Assembly (NCBI RefSeq): GCF_003601985.1
Contig: NZ_QZXA01000001.1
Location: forward strand, 434,001 to 498,000
Reading direction: 5' to 3'
Length of the DNA: 64,000 nt
Origin: Mesorhizobium jarvisii
Lineage (GTDB): Bacteria; Pseudomonadota; Alphaproteobacteria; Rhizobiales; Rhizobiaceae
Shown here: positions 46,019 through 54,445 of the stretch, in pieces
How the letters are laid out: the number at the start of each line of letters is the position of its first letter
Numbering within the stretch: position 1 is the first letter of the stretch
Notes under the pieces: generated by a model
The model's input: the letters and a program-made list of their open reading frames with translations, nothing else
Told to the model about the DNA's origin: nothing
Databases searched by the model: none
Translations under genes and position numbers: made by a program

Positions 46019-46368
46019 CCCTTGTCATTCTCCTTCGGCAGCGGCACGGCCGTGGCCTGCGCATGGCTGAACCGCCGTTTGCCGGTCCTGACGATCCGGA
46101 GCCGGCTGGCGCAATTGGGATCGGGACAGGCGATCTCGGCGTCCGAGGTCATCCAGTCATTGGCGTCGGTCGGGCGCTGCTTTGCCGCCAGCAGCGGCAA
46201 CACGGCGGCGAGCGAATAGATCGAAAAGCCCTGCCCCGCCGGCAGGGACAGCATCTCGCCCTTGAGTTCGAAATAATCGCCCGCCTTGGCGCCGCAATAG
46301 ATCGGCTTGCCCTCGGGGATGACCGCCTCGACGCGAAGGTCGAAGAGCTCGAAACTGTCGTCGGCCAT
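46015..46368 (-). CDS. TIGR04076-type small protein
   Basis: Protein of 117 aa, start ATG 46368 one base after the DUF3830 stop. It resembles the TIGR04076 family as I recall it: a beta-rich N-terminus (LFDLRVEAVIPEG), a Cys-containing YCGAKAGDYF motif and a central hydrophobic IYSLAAVLPLLAAKQR. A C-terminal CPDPNC pair of cysteines could bind metal. Function unknown. The operon context suggests an enzyme or accessory in the same degradation pathway. Confidence 0.65.
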   Translation of the reverse strand: MADDSFELFDLRVEAVIPEGKPIYCGAKAGDYFELKGEMLSLPAGQGFSIYSLAAVLPLLAAKQRPTDANDWMTSDAEIACPDPNCASRLRIVRTGKRRFSHAQATAVPLPKENDKG

Positions 46369-46369
46369 G

Positions 46370-46858
46370 TCAGCCCTCCACCAGGCTGAAGGTGACGTCG
46401 CAGGCGCCGTTGCGGCGGATGACGCCACATGAGGCGGCGAATTGGTCGCGCTCTTCAGCGCGTACCTGCGCCACGACGCTGCCGGCCAGCCAGCCGATCG
46501 GGAACAGAAGCCGTGCGCCCTGCCCGTAGTAGAGGCCGATGTCGAAAATGGCATTGGGATTGCCGCCCCACATGCGCGGCGGCACATAGGACAGCACAAT
46601 ATCGCCGGGCTGCGGCGTCAGCGTTGCGTTCTCCGCCGGCAAGGGCCTGGCATAGGCCTGGCCATCGAGATCAGCTGATGGAATCGGGCAGGAGATTTCC
46701 GGTCCCGTCCACATCGCATGGATGCCGGGGACGACACGTGGCATGGCGAGGTACGCCTGGAGAAAGGCAGCGTTTTCCGGCGCCTTTTCGGGCAGCAGCA
46801 GCGCCGTCACGGAAAGCTTCGAGCGCGGTTCGGTGATCTTGAAGGCCGGCTTGTTCAT
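46370..46858 (-). CDS. DUF3830 family protein (cyclophilin-like fold)
   Basis: Protein of 162 aa, start ATG 46858 overlapping the GntR stop as ATGA. The phrases LLPEKAPENAAFLQAYL, PQPGDIVLSY and FDIGLYYGQGARLLFPIGWLAGSV are typical of DUF3830 proteins, which have a cyclophilin-like barrel. No biochemical role is known to me. It is the first structural gene after the regulator, so it is likely specific to this pathway. Confidence 0.72.
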   Translation of the reverse strand: MNKPAFKITEPRSKLSVTALLLPEKAPENAAFLQAYLAMPRVVPGIHAMWTGPEISCPIPSADLDGQAYARPLPAENATLTPQPGDIVLSYVPPRMWGGNPNAIFDIGLYYGQGARLLFPIGWLAGSVVAQVRAEERDQFAASCGVIRRNGACDVTFSLVEG

Positions 46859-47589
46859 GTCTGGTCTTTCGCGGCGGCGGATTGAAGCTTGTCGCGCAAG
46901 AAGGCAAAAGGCCGGCTGATATCGGCCACCAGCGCCTCGCGCGCCGCTTGCGCATCCTGCTTGGCGAGCGCCGCGACGATGCGGCGGTGATAGTGCGCGG
47001 TGTCGACCTCGCCGGCGTCGGAAAAGGCATAGATGGCGACGCGGATGCAGGGGCCCGATTGCAGCCAAAGGCTTTCGATCATCGGGATCAGCACGGCCGA
47101 GCCGCAGCAGCGGTAGATCTCGAAATGGAAGCTCTGGTTGAGCGTCGCTTCGCGGTCGATATCCTTCTTGTGCTTCAGCGCCCGCATCTCATCCCACTCG
47201 CCGAGCATGGCTTCAATCGAAGCGATCTGGCGCGGGCTCATGCGCGTGGCGGCAAGCGCGATCGCTTCGCCTTCGATGAGTGAGCGGGCACGCAAAAGAT
47301 CGTCGATACGTTCCAGCGTGATCGGCGGCACGCGCACCGAGCGGTTGGGCAGCGCCTCCAGCGCCTTTTCCGTGATCAGCCGGCCGAGCGCTTCGCGCAC
47401 CGGCATGGTCGAGGTGACCAGCGCATCGGCAAGGCCGCGGATGGTCAGCACCTGGTTCGGTTCGAAAAGGCCGCCGATCAAGGCGCGGCGCAATTCGGAA
47501 TAGACGCGATCCTGCACGGTCTCGCGGCCGACCGGCGTAAGCTGGGCTGCGATTGTTTCGTTATTTCGCTCGATGGCAGCCTTCTGCAT
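46855..47589 (-). CDS. GntR-family regulator, FadR/FCD type
   Basis: Regulator of 244 aa. N-terminal winged helix with VYSELRRALIGGLFEPNQVL and PVREALGRLITEKALE; C-terminal FCD helical domain with metal-site-type NQSFHFEIYRCCGS and HYHRRIVAAL. First gene of the leftward operon and divergent from the LivG-like gene; a perfect TGTGATCACA palindrome lies between them. It probably controls both operons in response to the imported compound. Confidence 0.9.
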   Translation of the reverse strand: MQKAAIERNNETIAAQLTPVGRETVQDRVYSELRRALIGGLFEPNQVLTIRGLADALVTSTMPVREALGRLITEKALEALPNRSVRVPPITLERIDDLLRARSLIEGEAIALAATRMSPRQIASIEAMLGEWDEMRALKHKKDIDREATLNQSFHFEIYRCCGSAVLIPMIESLWLQSGPCIRVAIYAFSDAGEVDTAHYHRRIVAALAKQDAQAAREALVADISRPFAFLRDKLQSAAAKDQT

Positions 47590-47640
47590 TCCGGCTTTTG
47601 CCCCGTTTTCGGCTTGCGGATGAAATTAAAGCCGAATAGC

Positions 47641-47664
47641 GTGATCAAAGCAAGTGTGATCACA
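47641..47664. promoter_or_regulatory. Candidate GntR operator TGTGATCACA
   Basis: TGTGATCACA (47655-47664) is a perfect 10-bp palindrome, and GTGATCA recurs at 47641-47647, 15 bases upstream. Both lie in the 123-base gap between the GntR gene and the LIV transporter operon. FCD-type GntR proteins commonly bind short palindromes of this kind. Confidence 0.5.
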
Positions 47665-47686
47665 AATCAATAATCAGGAGATGGCG

Positions 47687-47713
47687 ATGACCGTCTTCGG
47701 CCAGAGGGTTTGA
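47687..47713 (+). CDS. Possible 8-codon leader peptide before the LivG-like gene
   Basis: ATG 47687 is six bases after AGGAG (47676-47680) and opens an 8-codon frame, MTVFGQRV, ending at TGA 47711-47713. That stop shares one base with the LivG-like ATG. Translation of the leader would deliver ribosomes to the transporter start. The ATPase gene also has its own AGAGGG, so the leader could be fortuitous. Confidence 0.25.
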   Translation: MTVFGQRV

Positions 47714-48513
47714 TGAGCGAGGCAACCGAACGGCAGGGGAAGGAGACCCGTGCGCTGGCTCTGACGGCGAGGCATATCGTCAGGCGGTTCGGCGGCCTTG
47801 TCGCCGTCAACGATGTCTCGTTTGACGTCAAAGCCGGCGAAATCCTTGGCCTGATCGGACCGAATGGCGCCGGCAAGACGACCATGTTCGACCTGCTGGC
47901 CGGCAGTATTCTGCCTTCCAGCGGCGATATCCTGCTCAACGGTGCGCGCGTCTCCGGCGAAGCCGCGCATCTGCGTATCGGCCGTGGCCTTGGCCGTACC
48001 TTCCAGATCCCCCGCCCGCTGCCCAATCTGACGCTGATCGAAAACATCATGCTGGCGGCACAGGGCCAGGCCGGCGAAAAGCTGCTGGCCAACTTCGTCA
48101 CGCCATGGCGGGTGGCGGCACAGGAAAAAGCGGCCAGGGCAAAGGCGCTCGACCTTTTGGAACTGGTGACCCTCGCGCATCTGGCGCATGAGCCGGCGCG
48201 CGTGCTGTCCGGCGGCCAGCGCAAATTGCTCGAACTCGCCCGTGTCATGATGGCCGACCCGGCAATCATCCTGCTCGACGAGCCGGCGGCCGGCGTCAAC
48301 GCGACGCTGCTGGAAGTCATCATCGACCGCATCCGCGACATCAATGCGCGCGGCATCACCTTCCTGCTGATCGAGCACAATATCGACATGGTGACGCAGC
48401 TCTGTCACCGCGTGCTGGTCATGGCGAGCGGGCAACTGCTCAGCGAAGGCACGGCGGAAGAGGTCGCCCGCGACCCGCGCGTCATCGAGGCCTATCTCGG
48501 GGGCACCGCATGA
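47713..48513 (+). CDS. LIV-type ABC transporter ATPase (LivG-like), second system
   Basis: Cytoplasmic ATPase of 266 aa. Walker A GPNGAGKTT at residues 49-57, the LivG loop LGRTFQIPRPLPNLT, signature LSGGQRKLLELARVMM, Walker B IILLDEPAAGVN, switch His in LIEHNIDMV. ATG 47713 is used; the codon before it is a TTG in frame. It is divergent from the GntR gene and joined to the LivF-like gene by ATGA. Confidence 0.93.
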   Translation: MSEATERQGKETRALALTARHIVRRFGGLVAVNDVSFDVKAGEILGLIGPNGAGKTTMFDLLAGSILPSSGDILLNGARVSGEAAHLRIGRGLGRTFQIPRPLPNLTLIENIMLAAQGQAGEKLLANFVTPWRVAAQEKAARAKALDLLELVTLAHLAHEPARVLSGGQRKLLELARVMMADPAIILLDEPAAGVNATLLEVIIDRIRDINARGITFLLIEHNIDMVTQLCHRVLVMASGQLLSEGTAEEVARDPRVIEAYLGGTA

Positions 48514-49259
48514 GCGAAGCCGTCCTCGATGTCCGCGATCTCGAAGCCGGCTACGAGCCTGGCGTGCCGATCGTGCGCGGCGCCTCGATCACTGTCAGAA
48601 AAGGCGAGATCGTCGTCGTCCTCGGCCCCAACGGCGCCGGCAAATCGAGCTTCATCAAGGCGATCTCCGGCCTCGTCCCGATCACCGGCGGCACGGTGTT
48701 CTTGGACGGCAAGGACATCACCGCAGCACCGGCCCATACCATGGTGCGGCTTGGCCTGGCCTTCGTGCCGCAGACAGAGAATATCTTTCCCCTGATGTCG
48801 GTCGAGGACAATCTCAGAGTCGCCTGCGGCATCCTCGAGCGGCGTGAAATCCCAGCGCGTATGGACGAGATGTACGCGGCCTTCCCGGATCTCGTGCGCC
48901 AGCGCCGCACCGCCGCCGGCAATCTGTCGGGCGGACAACGACAAATGCTTGCGGTCGCCCGCGCCCTGATCGTGCATCCCAAGGTGCTGGTCCTCGACGA
49001 ACCGTCGGCCGGCCTGTCGCCGAAATTCGTGTCGATGGTGTTCGAGATGCTGGCCGGCATCCGCAAGTCCGGCGTCACCATCCTCCTGGTCGAACAAAAT
49101 GCCAAGGCAGCACTGGCGATCGGCGACCGCGCCTATGTGCTGGTCGAGGGCAAGGATCGGCACGAGGGCGTCGCTTCCGAACTGTGGAACGATCCTGTCG
49201 TCGCCGAACTCTATCTCGGTCAGCGCCCCTCTCGCGCCAGCAAGGGAGGCGCGGCATGA
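48510..49259 (+). CDS. LIV-type ABC transporter ATPase (LivF-like), second system
   Basis: Cytoplasmic ATPase of 249 aa. Walker A GPNGAGKSS at residues 39-47, signature LSGGQRQMLAVARALI, Walker B VLVLDEPSAGLSPK and the LivF-type LLVEQNAKAAL. ATGA overlaps on both sides couple it to the LivG-like ATPase and LivH-like permease. Confidence 0.94.
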   Translation: MSEAVLDVRDLEAGYEPGVPIVRGASITVRKGEIVVVLGPNGAGKSSFIKAISGLVPITGGTVFLDGKDITAAPAHTMVRLGLAFVPQTENIFPLMSVEDNLRVACGILERREIPARMDEMYAAFPDLVRQRRTAAGNLSGGQRQMLAVARALIVHPKVLVLDEPSAGLSPKFVSMVFEMLAGIRKSGVTILLVEQNAKAALAIGDRAYVLVEGKDRHEGVASELWNDPVVAELYLGQRPSRASKGGAA

Positions 49260-50164
49260 GCCTGCAATTTGTCGTCGATGGATTGCTGACGGGTTCGATG
49301 ATCGGCCTTGGCGCCATCGGCGTGACGCTGACCTATTCGATCCTGCGCTTCTCCAATTTTGCTCATGGCGACTTCATGGCCTGGGGCACCTATGCGACCT
49401 TGGCCGTCGTCAGTGCCATTGGCGCCACCTTCGGCAAGGTAGCACCCATCGCGCCGCTGTCCTTCGGCTGGCCGCTCCTGGTTGCGCTGGTCGTCGGCAT
49501 GGCCTTCACCGCCTTGCTGGCGCTGCTACTCGACAGAGTGCTGTTCTCGCGGCTGCGCTCGCAGGGCCAGGCGATCATCGTGGTGATGGCGAGCTTCGGC
49601 GCCTCGATGGCGCTGAGGAGCCTGCTCGAATTCACCTTCAGCTCACGTCCGACCTATTTCAGCAGGGCGATCCAGATCGCCATGCCGGTCGGCTTCGGCA
49701 TCCGCATCACGCCCGATCAGATCGCACTTCTGCTGCTGACCGCGGTGCTGGTGCTCGGCGTGCATCTTTTGATGACGCGCACGCAGACCGGCCGCGCCAT
49801 GCAGGCGCTCAGCCAGAATGCGGCGCTTGCCCGCATCGTCGGCATCGACGTCGCCAGCGTCGTGCGCGTCACCTGGATCATCGGCGGCGCGCTTGCCTGC
49901 GTCGCCGGCGTGATGATCGGCATCCTGGTGCAGATCCGACCGTTCATGGGTTTCGACATGCTGCTGCCGATGTTCGCCGCCGCCATTCTCGGCGGCATCG
50001 GCAGCATTCCGGGCGCGGTGCTCGGCGGCCTGATCATCGGGCTCGCCGAAGCCGGCGCGGTGCAGCTGATCGGCGCCGAATGGCGCGCCGCCGTCTCCTT
50101 CATCATCCTGATGGCGGTGCTGTTCGTGCGGCCGATCGGCCTTTTCGGAGTTCGGGAAAGATGA
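49256..50164 (+). CDS. LIV-type ABC transporter permease (LivH-like), second system
   Basis: Inner-membrane permease of 302 aa with about eight hydrophobic segments, LivH hallmark GAIGVTLTYSILRFSNFAHG and AAAILGGIGSIPGAVLGG. ATG 49256 overlaps the LivF-like stop, and its end overlaps the LivM-like start. Confidence 0.93.
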   Translation: MSLQFVVDGLLTGSMIGLGAIGVTLTYSILRFSNFAHGDFMAWGTYATLAVVSAIGATFGKVAPIAPLSFGWPLLVALVVGMAFTALLALLLDRVLFSRLRSQGQAIIVVMASFGASMALRSLLEFTFSSRPTYFSRAIQIAMPVGFGIRITPDQIALLLLTAVLVLGVHLLMTRTQTGRAMQALSQNAALARIVGIDVASVVRVTWIIGGALACVAGVMIGILVQIRPFMGFDMLLPMFAAAILGGIGSIPGAVLGGLIIGLAEAGAVQLIGAEWRAAVSFIILMAVLFVRPIGLFGVRER

Positions 50165-51144
50165 TCGATCTTATCGGCTACGGCGCCTTCTTCCTGACCA
50201 CCGCGCTGATCTTTTCGCTGGTCACGCTCGGGCTCAATCTGCAGTGGGGGCTGACCGGCCTGTTCAATGTCGGCCTCGCCGGTTTCGTCGCCATTGGTGC
50301 CTACACTTCGGCCTTGCTGACCACGCCGGACGATGCTGCGCGACTTGGTGGCTTCGGCCTGCCGATCCTTGTCGGCTGGGCGGGTGCCATGGTCGTCGGC
50401 GGCATTGCCGCTGCACTGACCGGCATGGCGACACTGCGGCTGAGATCCGACTATCTGGCGATCACCACATTCGGCGTCGCCGTCGTCGTGCAACTGGTCG
50501 CGCTCAATGCGCAGAAGCTGACCGGCGGGCCGTTTGGCATCGGCTTCATTCCGCGTCCCTTCGGCAGCCTTGCGGAGACGCCGCTGCTGTTCAACCTGTC
50601 CAACCTCGCCGTCGTCGGCGCGGTCACGCTGATCGCCTATCTCGCTCTGGAGCATCTGTCGCGCAGCCCCTGGGGACGCGTGCTGAAGGCCTTGCGCGAG
50701 GATGAGCGGGCGGCGATCTCGCTGGGCAAGAGCGCGCGCTTCTACCGCGTCCAGGCCTTTGCCGTCGGCGGCGCGATCATGGCGCTGGCCGGCGCGTTGC
50801 AGGCGCATTTCACCGGCTTCATCGCACCGGACAATTATTTGCCGATCCTGACCTTCCAGGTCTGGGTGATGCTGATCGTCGGCGGCTCGGGCAGCAATCT
50901 CGGCGCCGTCATCGGCAGCATCCTTGTCTGGGGGATATGGGCGGGGTCGGGCACATTGACCAGCGTTCTGTTCGCGCCCGAGCAGCAGGCGCGTGCGGCC
51001 TCGCTGCAGATCGTCGCCATCGGCGTCATGCTCTGCGTCATCCTGCTGATCCGGCCGAACGGTCTGTTCGGCGACAGGCCGCGTCGCCCACGCTTCGGCA
51101 AGCGAGAAAAAGCGGCGGCGATCAAGAGCAGTTCCGGATCATGA
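50161..51144 (+). CDS. LIV-type ABC transporter permease (LivM-like), second system
   Basis: Inner-membrane permease of 327 aa, about nine hydrophobic segments, LivM hallmarks LQWGLTGLFNVGLAGFVAIG and ALREDERAAISLGK, and a basic C-terminal tail. ATG 50161 overlaps the LivH-like stop. Its stop overlaps the start of the flavin oxidoreductase by ATGA, tying transport to amine oxidation. Confidence 0.93.
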   Translation: MIDLIGYGAFFLTTALIFSLVTLGLNLQWGLTGLFNVGLAGFVAIGAYTSALLTTPDDAARLGGFGLPILVGWAGAMVVGGIAAALTGMATLRLRSDYLAITTFGVAVVVQLVALNAQKLTGGPFGIGFIPRPFGSLAETPLLFNLSNLAVVGAVTLIAYLALEHLSRSPWGRVLKALREDERAAISLGKSARFYRVQAFAVGGAIMALAGALQAHFTGFIAPDNYLPILTFQVWVMLIVGGSGSNLGAVIGSILVWGIWAGSGTLTSVLFAPEQQARAASLQIVAIGVMLCVILLIRPNGLFGDRPRRPRFGKREKAAAIKSSSGS

Positions 51145-52445
51145 CCGCTGCGATCGGGCAGGAAGCGCGTGGCGCTTCGCTCTGGCATGCCGTCAGCGGC
51201 AACCGCCGGGAACGGCCGGCGCTGCAAGGCGGGCTGGATGTCGATCTGGCCATCGTCGGCGGTGGATTTGCCGGCCTGTCGACCGCGCTGCACGCCGCTG
51301 AAAAAGGCATCTCGGTCGCTGTTCTCGAAGCCGAAATCATCGCCTGGGGCGCGACCGGGAGGAATGCCGGTTTCGTCGTGCCGAACTTCGCCAAGATGGA
51401 CCCTGACAGCATCGTCGCGCATCTCGGCCCGGAGCGCGGCGAGCGCCTGATCGACTTTGCCGCCGGCAGTGCCGACCTGGTCTTCGGCCTGATCAAACGG
51501 CACGGCATCGACTGCGACGCCGTGCAGAACGGATGGATCCAACCTGCACATTCGCCTGCCGCCCTCGAGAAGGTCAAATCGCGCGCCGGGCAATGGGCGT
51601 GGCGTGACCGACCGGCTGTCACGTTGGATCGGCAAGACGTCGAGGCGCTGACGGGCGCACGCGGCTATGTCGGCGGCTGGATGGACCGTTCGGGCGGCGT
51701 GCTCAATCCGGTCGCCTACGCGAATGGACTGGCCGGTGCGGCGCAGAAGGCTGGCGCCAAGATCTTCGAGCGCACGCCGGTTACCTCGGTCGATCGCGTG
51801 GTCGATGGCTGGTCGCTGAAAACGCCATCGGGTTCGGCGCGTGCCGGCAAGGTGCTGATCGCCACCAACGCCTATGGCGGATCGCTCAATCCGCTGCTGC
51901 AACGAAGCTATTTTCCGCTGAAGATTTTCCAGATCGCGACAGAGCCTTTGCCGCGCGACGTGCGGACGCGTTTGCTTCCCGGCGGGCAGGGCGTGGGCGA
52001 CACCAGGCGCAATCTCTTCACCTTCCGCTTCGATGCCGACAATCGGCTGATCAGCGGCGGCATGCATATTCTGAGCGCCGGCGCCGACACACGCGTGCCG
52101 CACACGATCTGGCGGCGGCTGGCCAGCCATCTCGACCTGCCGGACCTGCCACCGCTTGCCTATGGCTGGTCAGGAATGGCCGCGGTCGAGCCGGATTTCC
52201 TGCCGCACCTCCTGGATCTGGGGCCAGGGCTGATCGCCGGCCGCGCCTGCAACGGGCGCGGCATCGCCATGACGACGGCGATGGGCAAAGTGCTGGCCGA
52301 CTGGGCCGCCGGAACCGAGGTGCGTGATTTGCCGCTGCCGTTCGCACCGCCGGCGCCGATCCCCTTCCACGCGCTGCTGCGGCACGCGCCCAACATGCTG
52401 CTTGGCTGGAGCATGCTGCGCGACCGGCTGGACGACACCGCATAG
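51141..52445 (+). CDS. DadA/OrdL-type FAD-dependent oxidoreductase
   Basis: Flavoprotein of 434 aa of the DAO superfamily. FAD motif VGGGFAG near residues 39-45, then GATGRNAGFVVPNF, a signature seen in PuuB/OrdL-type amine oxidoreductases, and a C-terminal NGRGIAMTTAMGKVLADW flavin-binding tail. Family members oxidise secondary or primary amines, or amino acids. Coupling to the LivM-like permease suggests it takes the first oxidative step on the imported amine. It converges on the next GntR gene with a 23-base gap. Confidence 0.87.
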   Translation: MTAAIGQEARGASLWHAVSGNRRERPALQGGLDVDLAIVGGGFAGLSTALHAAEKGISVAVLEAEIIAWGATGRNAGFVVPNFAKMDPDSIVAHLGPERGERLIDFAAGSADLVFGLIKRHGIDCDAVQNGWIQPAHSPAALEKVKSRAGQWAWRDRPAVTLDRQDVEALTGARGYVGGWMDRSGGVLNPVAYANGLAGAAQKAGAKIFERTPVTSVDRVVDGWSLKTPSGSARAGKVLIATNAYGGSLNPLLQRSYFPLKIFQIATEPLPRDVRTRLLPGGQGVGDTRRNLFTFRFDADNRLISGGMHILSAGADTRVPHTIWRRLASHLDLPDLPPLAYGWSGMAAVEPDFLPHLLDLGPGLIAGRACNGRGIAMTTAMGKVLADWAAGTEVRDLPLPFAPPAPIPFHALLRHAPNMLLGWSMLRDRLDDTA

Positions 52446-52468
52446 GCCCCGACCCAGCCTGCCGTCGA

Positions 52469-53125
52469 TCAGGCCGTCATGCGAAGATTTTCGGAGAGAA
52501 CCGCGGCCGCCACGGCGATGTCCTGCTCGAGGGAGACCCGGACAGCAGGGCCATCGCGCTGCTCCAGCGCGGCAACAATCCTGCGATGCGCGTCGTTCGA
52601 CTGCGGAATATAGCGATCGGCCTGCATCAGCAGCTTCAGATAGGGCCCGACGCGGCCCCAGAGATCGCGGATCATGTTCAACAGGATCGGCGCGCCGGCA
52701 TGCTGGTAGATGGCGAAGTGAAACGCCTCGTTCAGCGCGAGATAGCCTCTGGCGTCGCCGGCCTCGATCGCGCGCTGCATGCCGGCGAGCGTCGCCTGTA
52801 TCTCGACCAGCCCGCTTTCGCTCATCCGCGTGGCGGCCATCTCACCCGCCAGCCCTTCGACGGCAATGCGGATATGGGTCAATTCCTCGAAGGCCGGGGC
52901 CGACAGCAAGGGCACGATAACAGAGCGGTTGTTCTGCATCTCGAGCAGCCGCTCGGCGACCAGCCTTTGCAGCGCCTCACGGATCGGCGTCGTCGAGATG
53001 CCGAAGGTCTCGGCAAGCTTGCGGATGACCAGCGTCTGGCCTGGGCTGAAACCGCCTGAAATCAATTCCTGCTTGAGCGCGCCATAGGCGCGGTCGTTGA
53101 GGGTTTGATGTTCGAGCTTCAGCAT
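52469..53125 (-). CDS. GntR-family regulator, FadR/FCD type
   Basis: Regulator of 218 aa. N-terminal winged helix with AYGALKQELISGGFSPGQTL and ISTTPIREALQRLVAERLLE; the C-terminal FCD domain includes LNEAFHFAIYQHAGAP and AHRRIVAALEQRD. It lies nine bases after the class III PLP-enzyme gene on the same strand and so ends the operon M20-kinase-PLP enzyme-GntR. It resembles the other FCD protein at 46.9 kb, which may reflect related effectors. Confidence 0.9.
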   Translation of the reverse strand: MLKLEHQTLNDRAYGALKQELISGGFSPGQTLVIRKLAETFGISTTPIREALQRLVAERLLEMQNNRSVIVPLLSAPAFEELTHIRIAVEGLAGEMAATRMSESGLVEIQATLAGMQRAIEAGDARGYLALNEAFHFAIYQHAGAPILLNMIRDLWGRVGPYLKLLMQADRYIPQSNDAHRRIVAALEQRDGPAVRVSLEQDIAVAAAVLSENLRMTA

Positions 53126-53134
53126 GCGTTCCGA

Positions 53135-54445
53135 TCACCAGTTTGACAAAGCGCGATCGAGCGTCTCGGCCAGTTGCTCGGCATTGTCCCTGGCAAAGGG
53201 CAGCGGCGGCCTGATCTTCAGCACATTGCCGCGCGGACCGCAGGACGAGATCAGCACGCCATTCTCGCGCATGGCTTCGACGACAGAAGACGTCTTGCTG
53301 GCGGCCAGCGCTTCGTCGCCATCCGCTGTCAACTCGACGCCGAAATAGAGGCCGTTGTGCCTGACGTCACCGACCATGCCGTGCCGGCCCTGCAGCGCCC
53401 GCAGCAGATCAGCCGTATAGGCGCCGACATTGCGCGCGTTCTCGATCAGCCCCTCGCCTTCGATCACGTCCAGAACCGCGATGCCGACGGCGGCCGCGAC
53501 CGGATTGCCGCCGAAGGTGTTGAAATAACCGGTGTTGGAGCCGAAGGACGAGACAAGCCGCGGGCGCACCAGCACCGCACCCATCGGATGCCCGTCGCCG
53601 ATCGGCTTGCCCATGGTGACGATGTCGGGCTCGATGCCATAATTGGCAAAACCCCACATGCCCTGGCCAAGGCGGCCGAAGCCGGACTGGACCTCATCTG
53701 ATATGACGATGCCGCCGGCCTTCCTGACGTGATCCGCCGCCTCGCGCAGGACAGCCGCGTCGGGAAAGAAAATGCCGTCGCTGGAAAAGGCGGAGTCAAG
53801 CAGCAGCGCCGCCGGACGAATATTCTGCGCACGCATGTCCTCGATGGCGGCGGCGACATTTCTGGCGAAGTCCTTCGCGGCGCGGCCGTGGTCGCGGAAC
53901 GTGTCCGGCGCGGCCACGGTCCGATGGTGCGCGGGCACGCCCTTCGCGCCGACCGCCGCAGGCGACAGCTGCGCGGTAGCGATCGTGGCGCCGTGATAAG
54001 CGAAATCGGTGATGATGACGCCGGTGCCGCCGCTCGAATGCTGGGCGATGCGGATGGCGAGGTCGTTGGCCTCGCTGCCGGTGCAGGTGAACATGGCATG
54101 GCCGAGATGGGAGGGAACCGTGCCGAGCAGTTTTTCCGCATAATCGAGGATGATCTCGCTCAAGTAGCGGGTATGGGTGTTGAGCGTTGCGGCCTGTCCC
54201 GACAGCGCCTCGACGACGCGCGGATGGCAGTGCCCGACCGAGGCGACGTTGTTGTAGGCGTCGAGGAATTTGCGACCTGTCGCATCGTAGAGCCAGACGC
54301 CGCTGCCGCGCACCAGATGGATCGGGTTGCGGTAGAAGGCGCGATAGGTCGGCCCAAGCAGCCTGGCGCGGCGTTCGAGCAGGGCCTGCTCGGATGCTGT
54401 CGAGTCCGTATTTGCGGGATATGGCGAAGACTGGGACACGGGCAT
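53135..54445 (-). CDS. Class III PLP-dependent aminotransferase/phospho-lyase
   Basis: Fold-type I PLP enzyme of 436 aa. Schiff-base Lys280 in TMGKPIGDGHPMGAV, PLP-contact ISDEVQSGFGRLG (249-261), and GSEANDLAIRIA at 123-134. The phrases YNNVASVGHCHPRVVEAL and GKPIGDGHPM resemble the AGXT2L/PHYKPL phospho-lyase group that removes phosphate and ammonia from phosphoethanolamine or 5-phosphohydroxylysine. A kinase gene immediately precedes it, which fits a phospho-lyase better than a plain transaminase (inference). Confidence 0.85.
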   Translation of the reverse strand: MPVSQSSPYPANTDSTASEQALLERRARLLGPTYRAFYRNPIHLVRGSGVWLYDATGRKFLDAYNNVASVGHCHPRVVEALSGQAATLNTHTRYLSEIILDYAEKLLGTVPSHLGHAMFTCTGSEANDLAIRIAQHSSGGTGVIITDFAYHGATIATAQLSPAAVGAKGVPAHHRTVAAPDTFRDHGRAAKDFARNVAAAIEDMRAQNIRPAALLLDSAFSSDGIFFPDAAVLREAADHVRKAGGIVISDEVQSGFGRLGQGMWGFANYGIEPDIVTMGKPIGDGHPMGAVLVRPRLVSSFGSNTGYFNTFGGNPVAAAVGIAVLDVIEGEGLIENARNVGAYTADLLRALQGRHGMVGDVRHNGLYFGVELTADGDEALAASKTSSVVEAMRENGVLISSCGPRGNVLKIRPPLPFARDNAEQLAETLDRALSNW

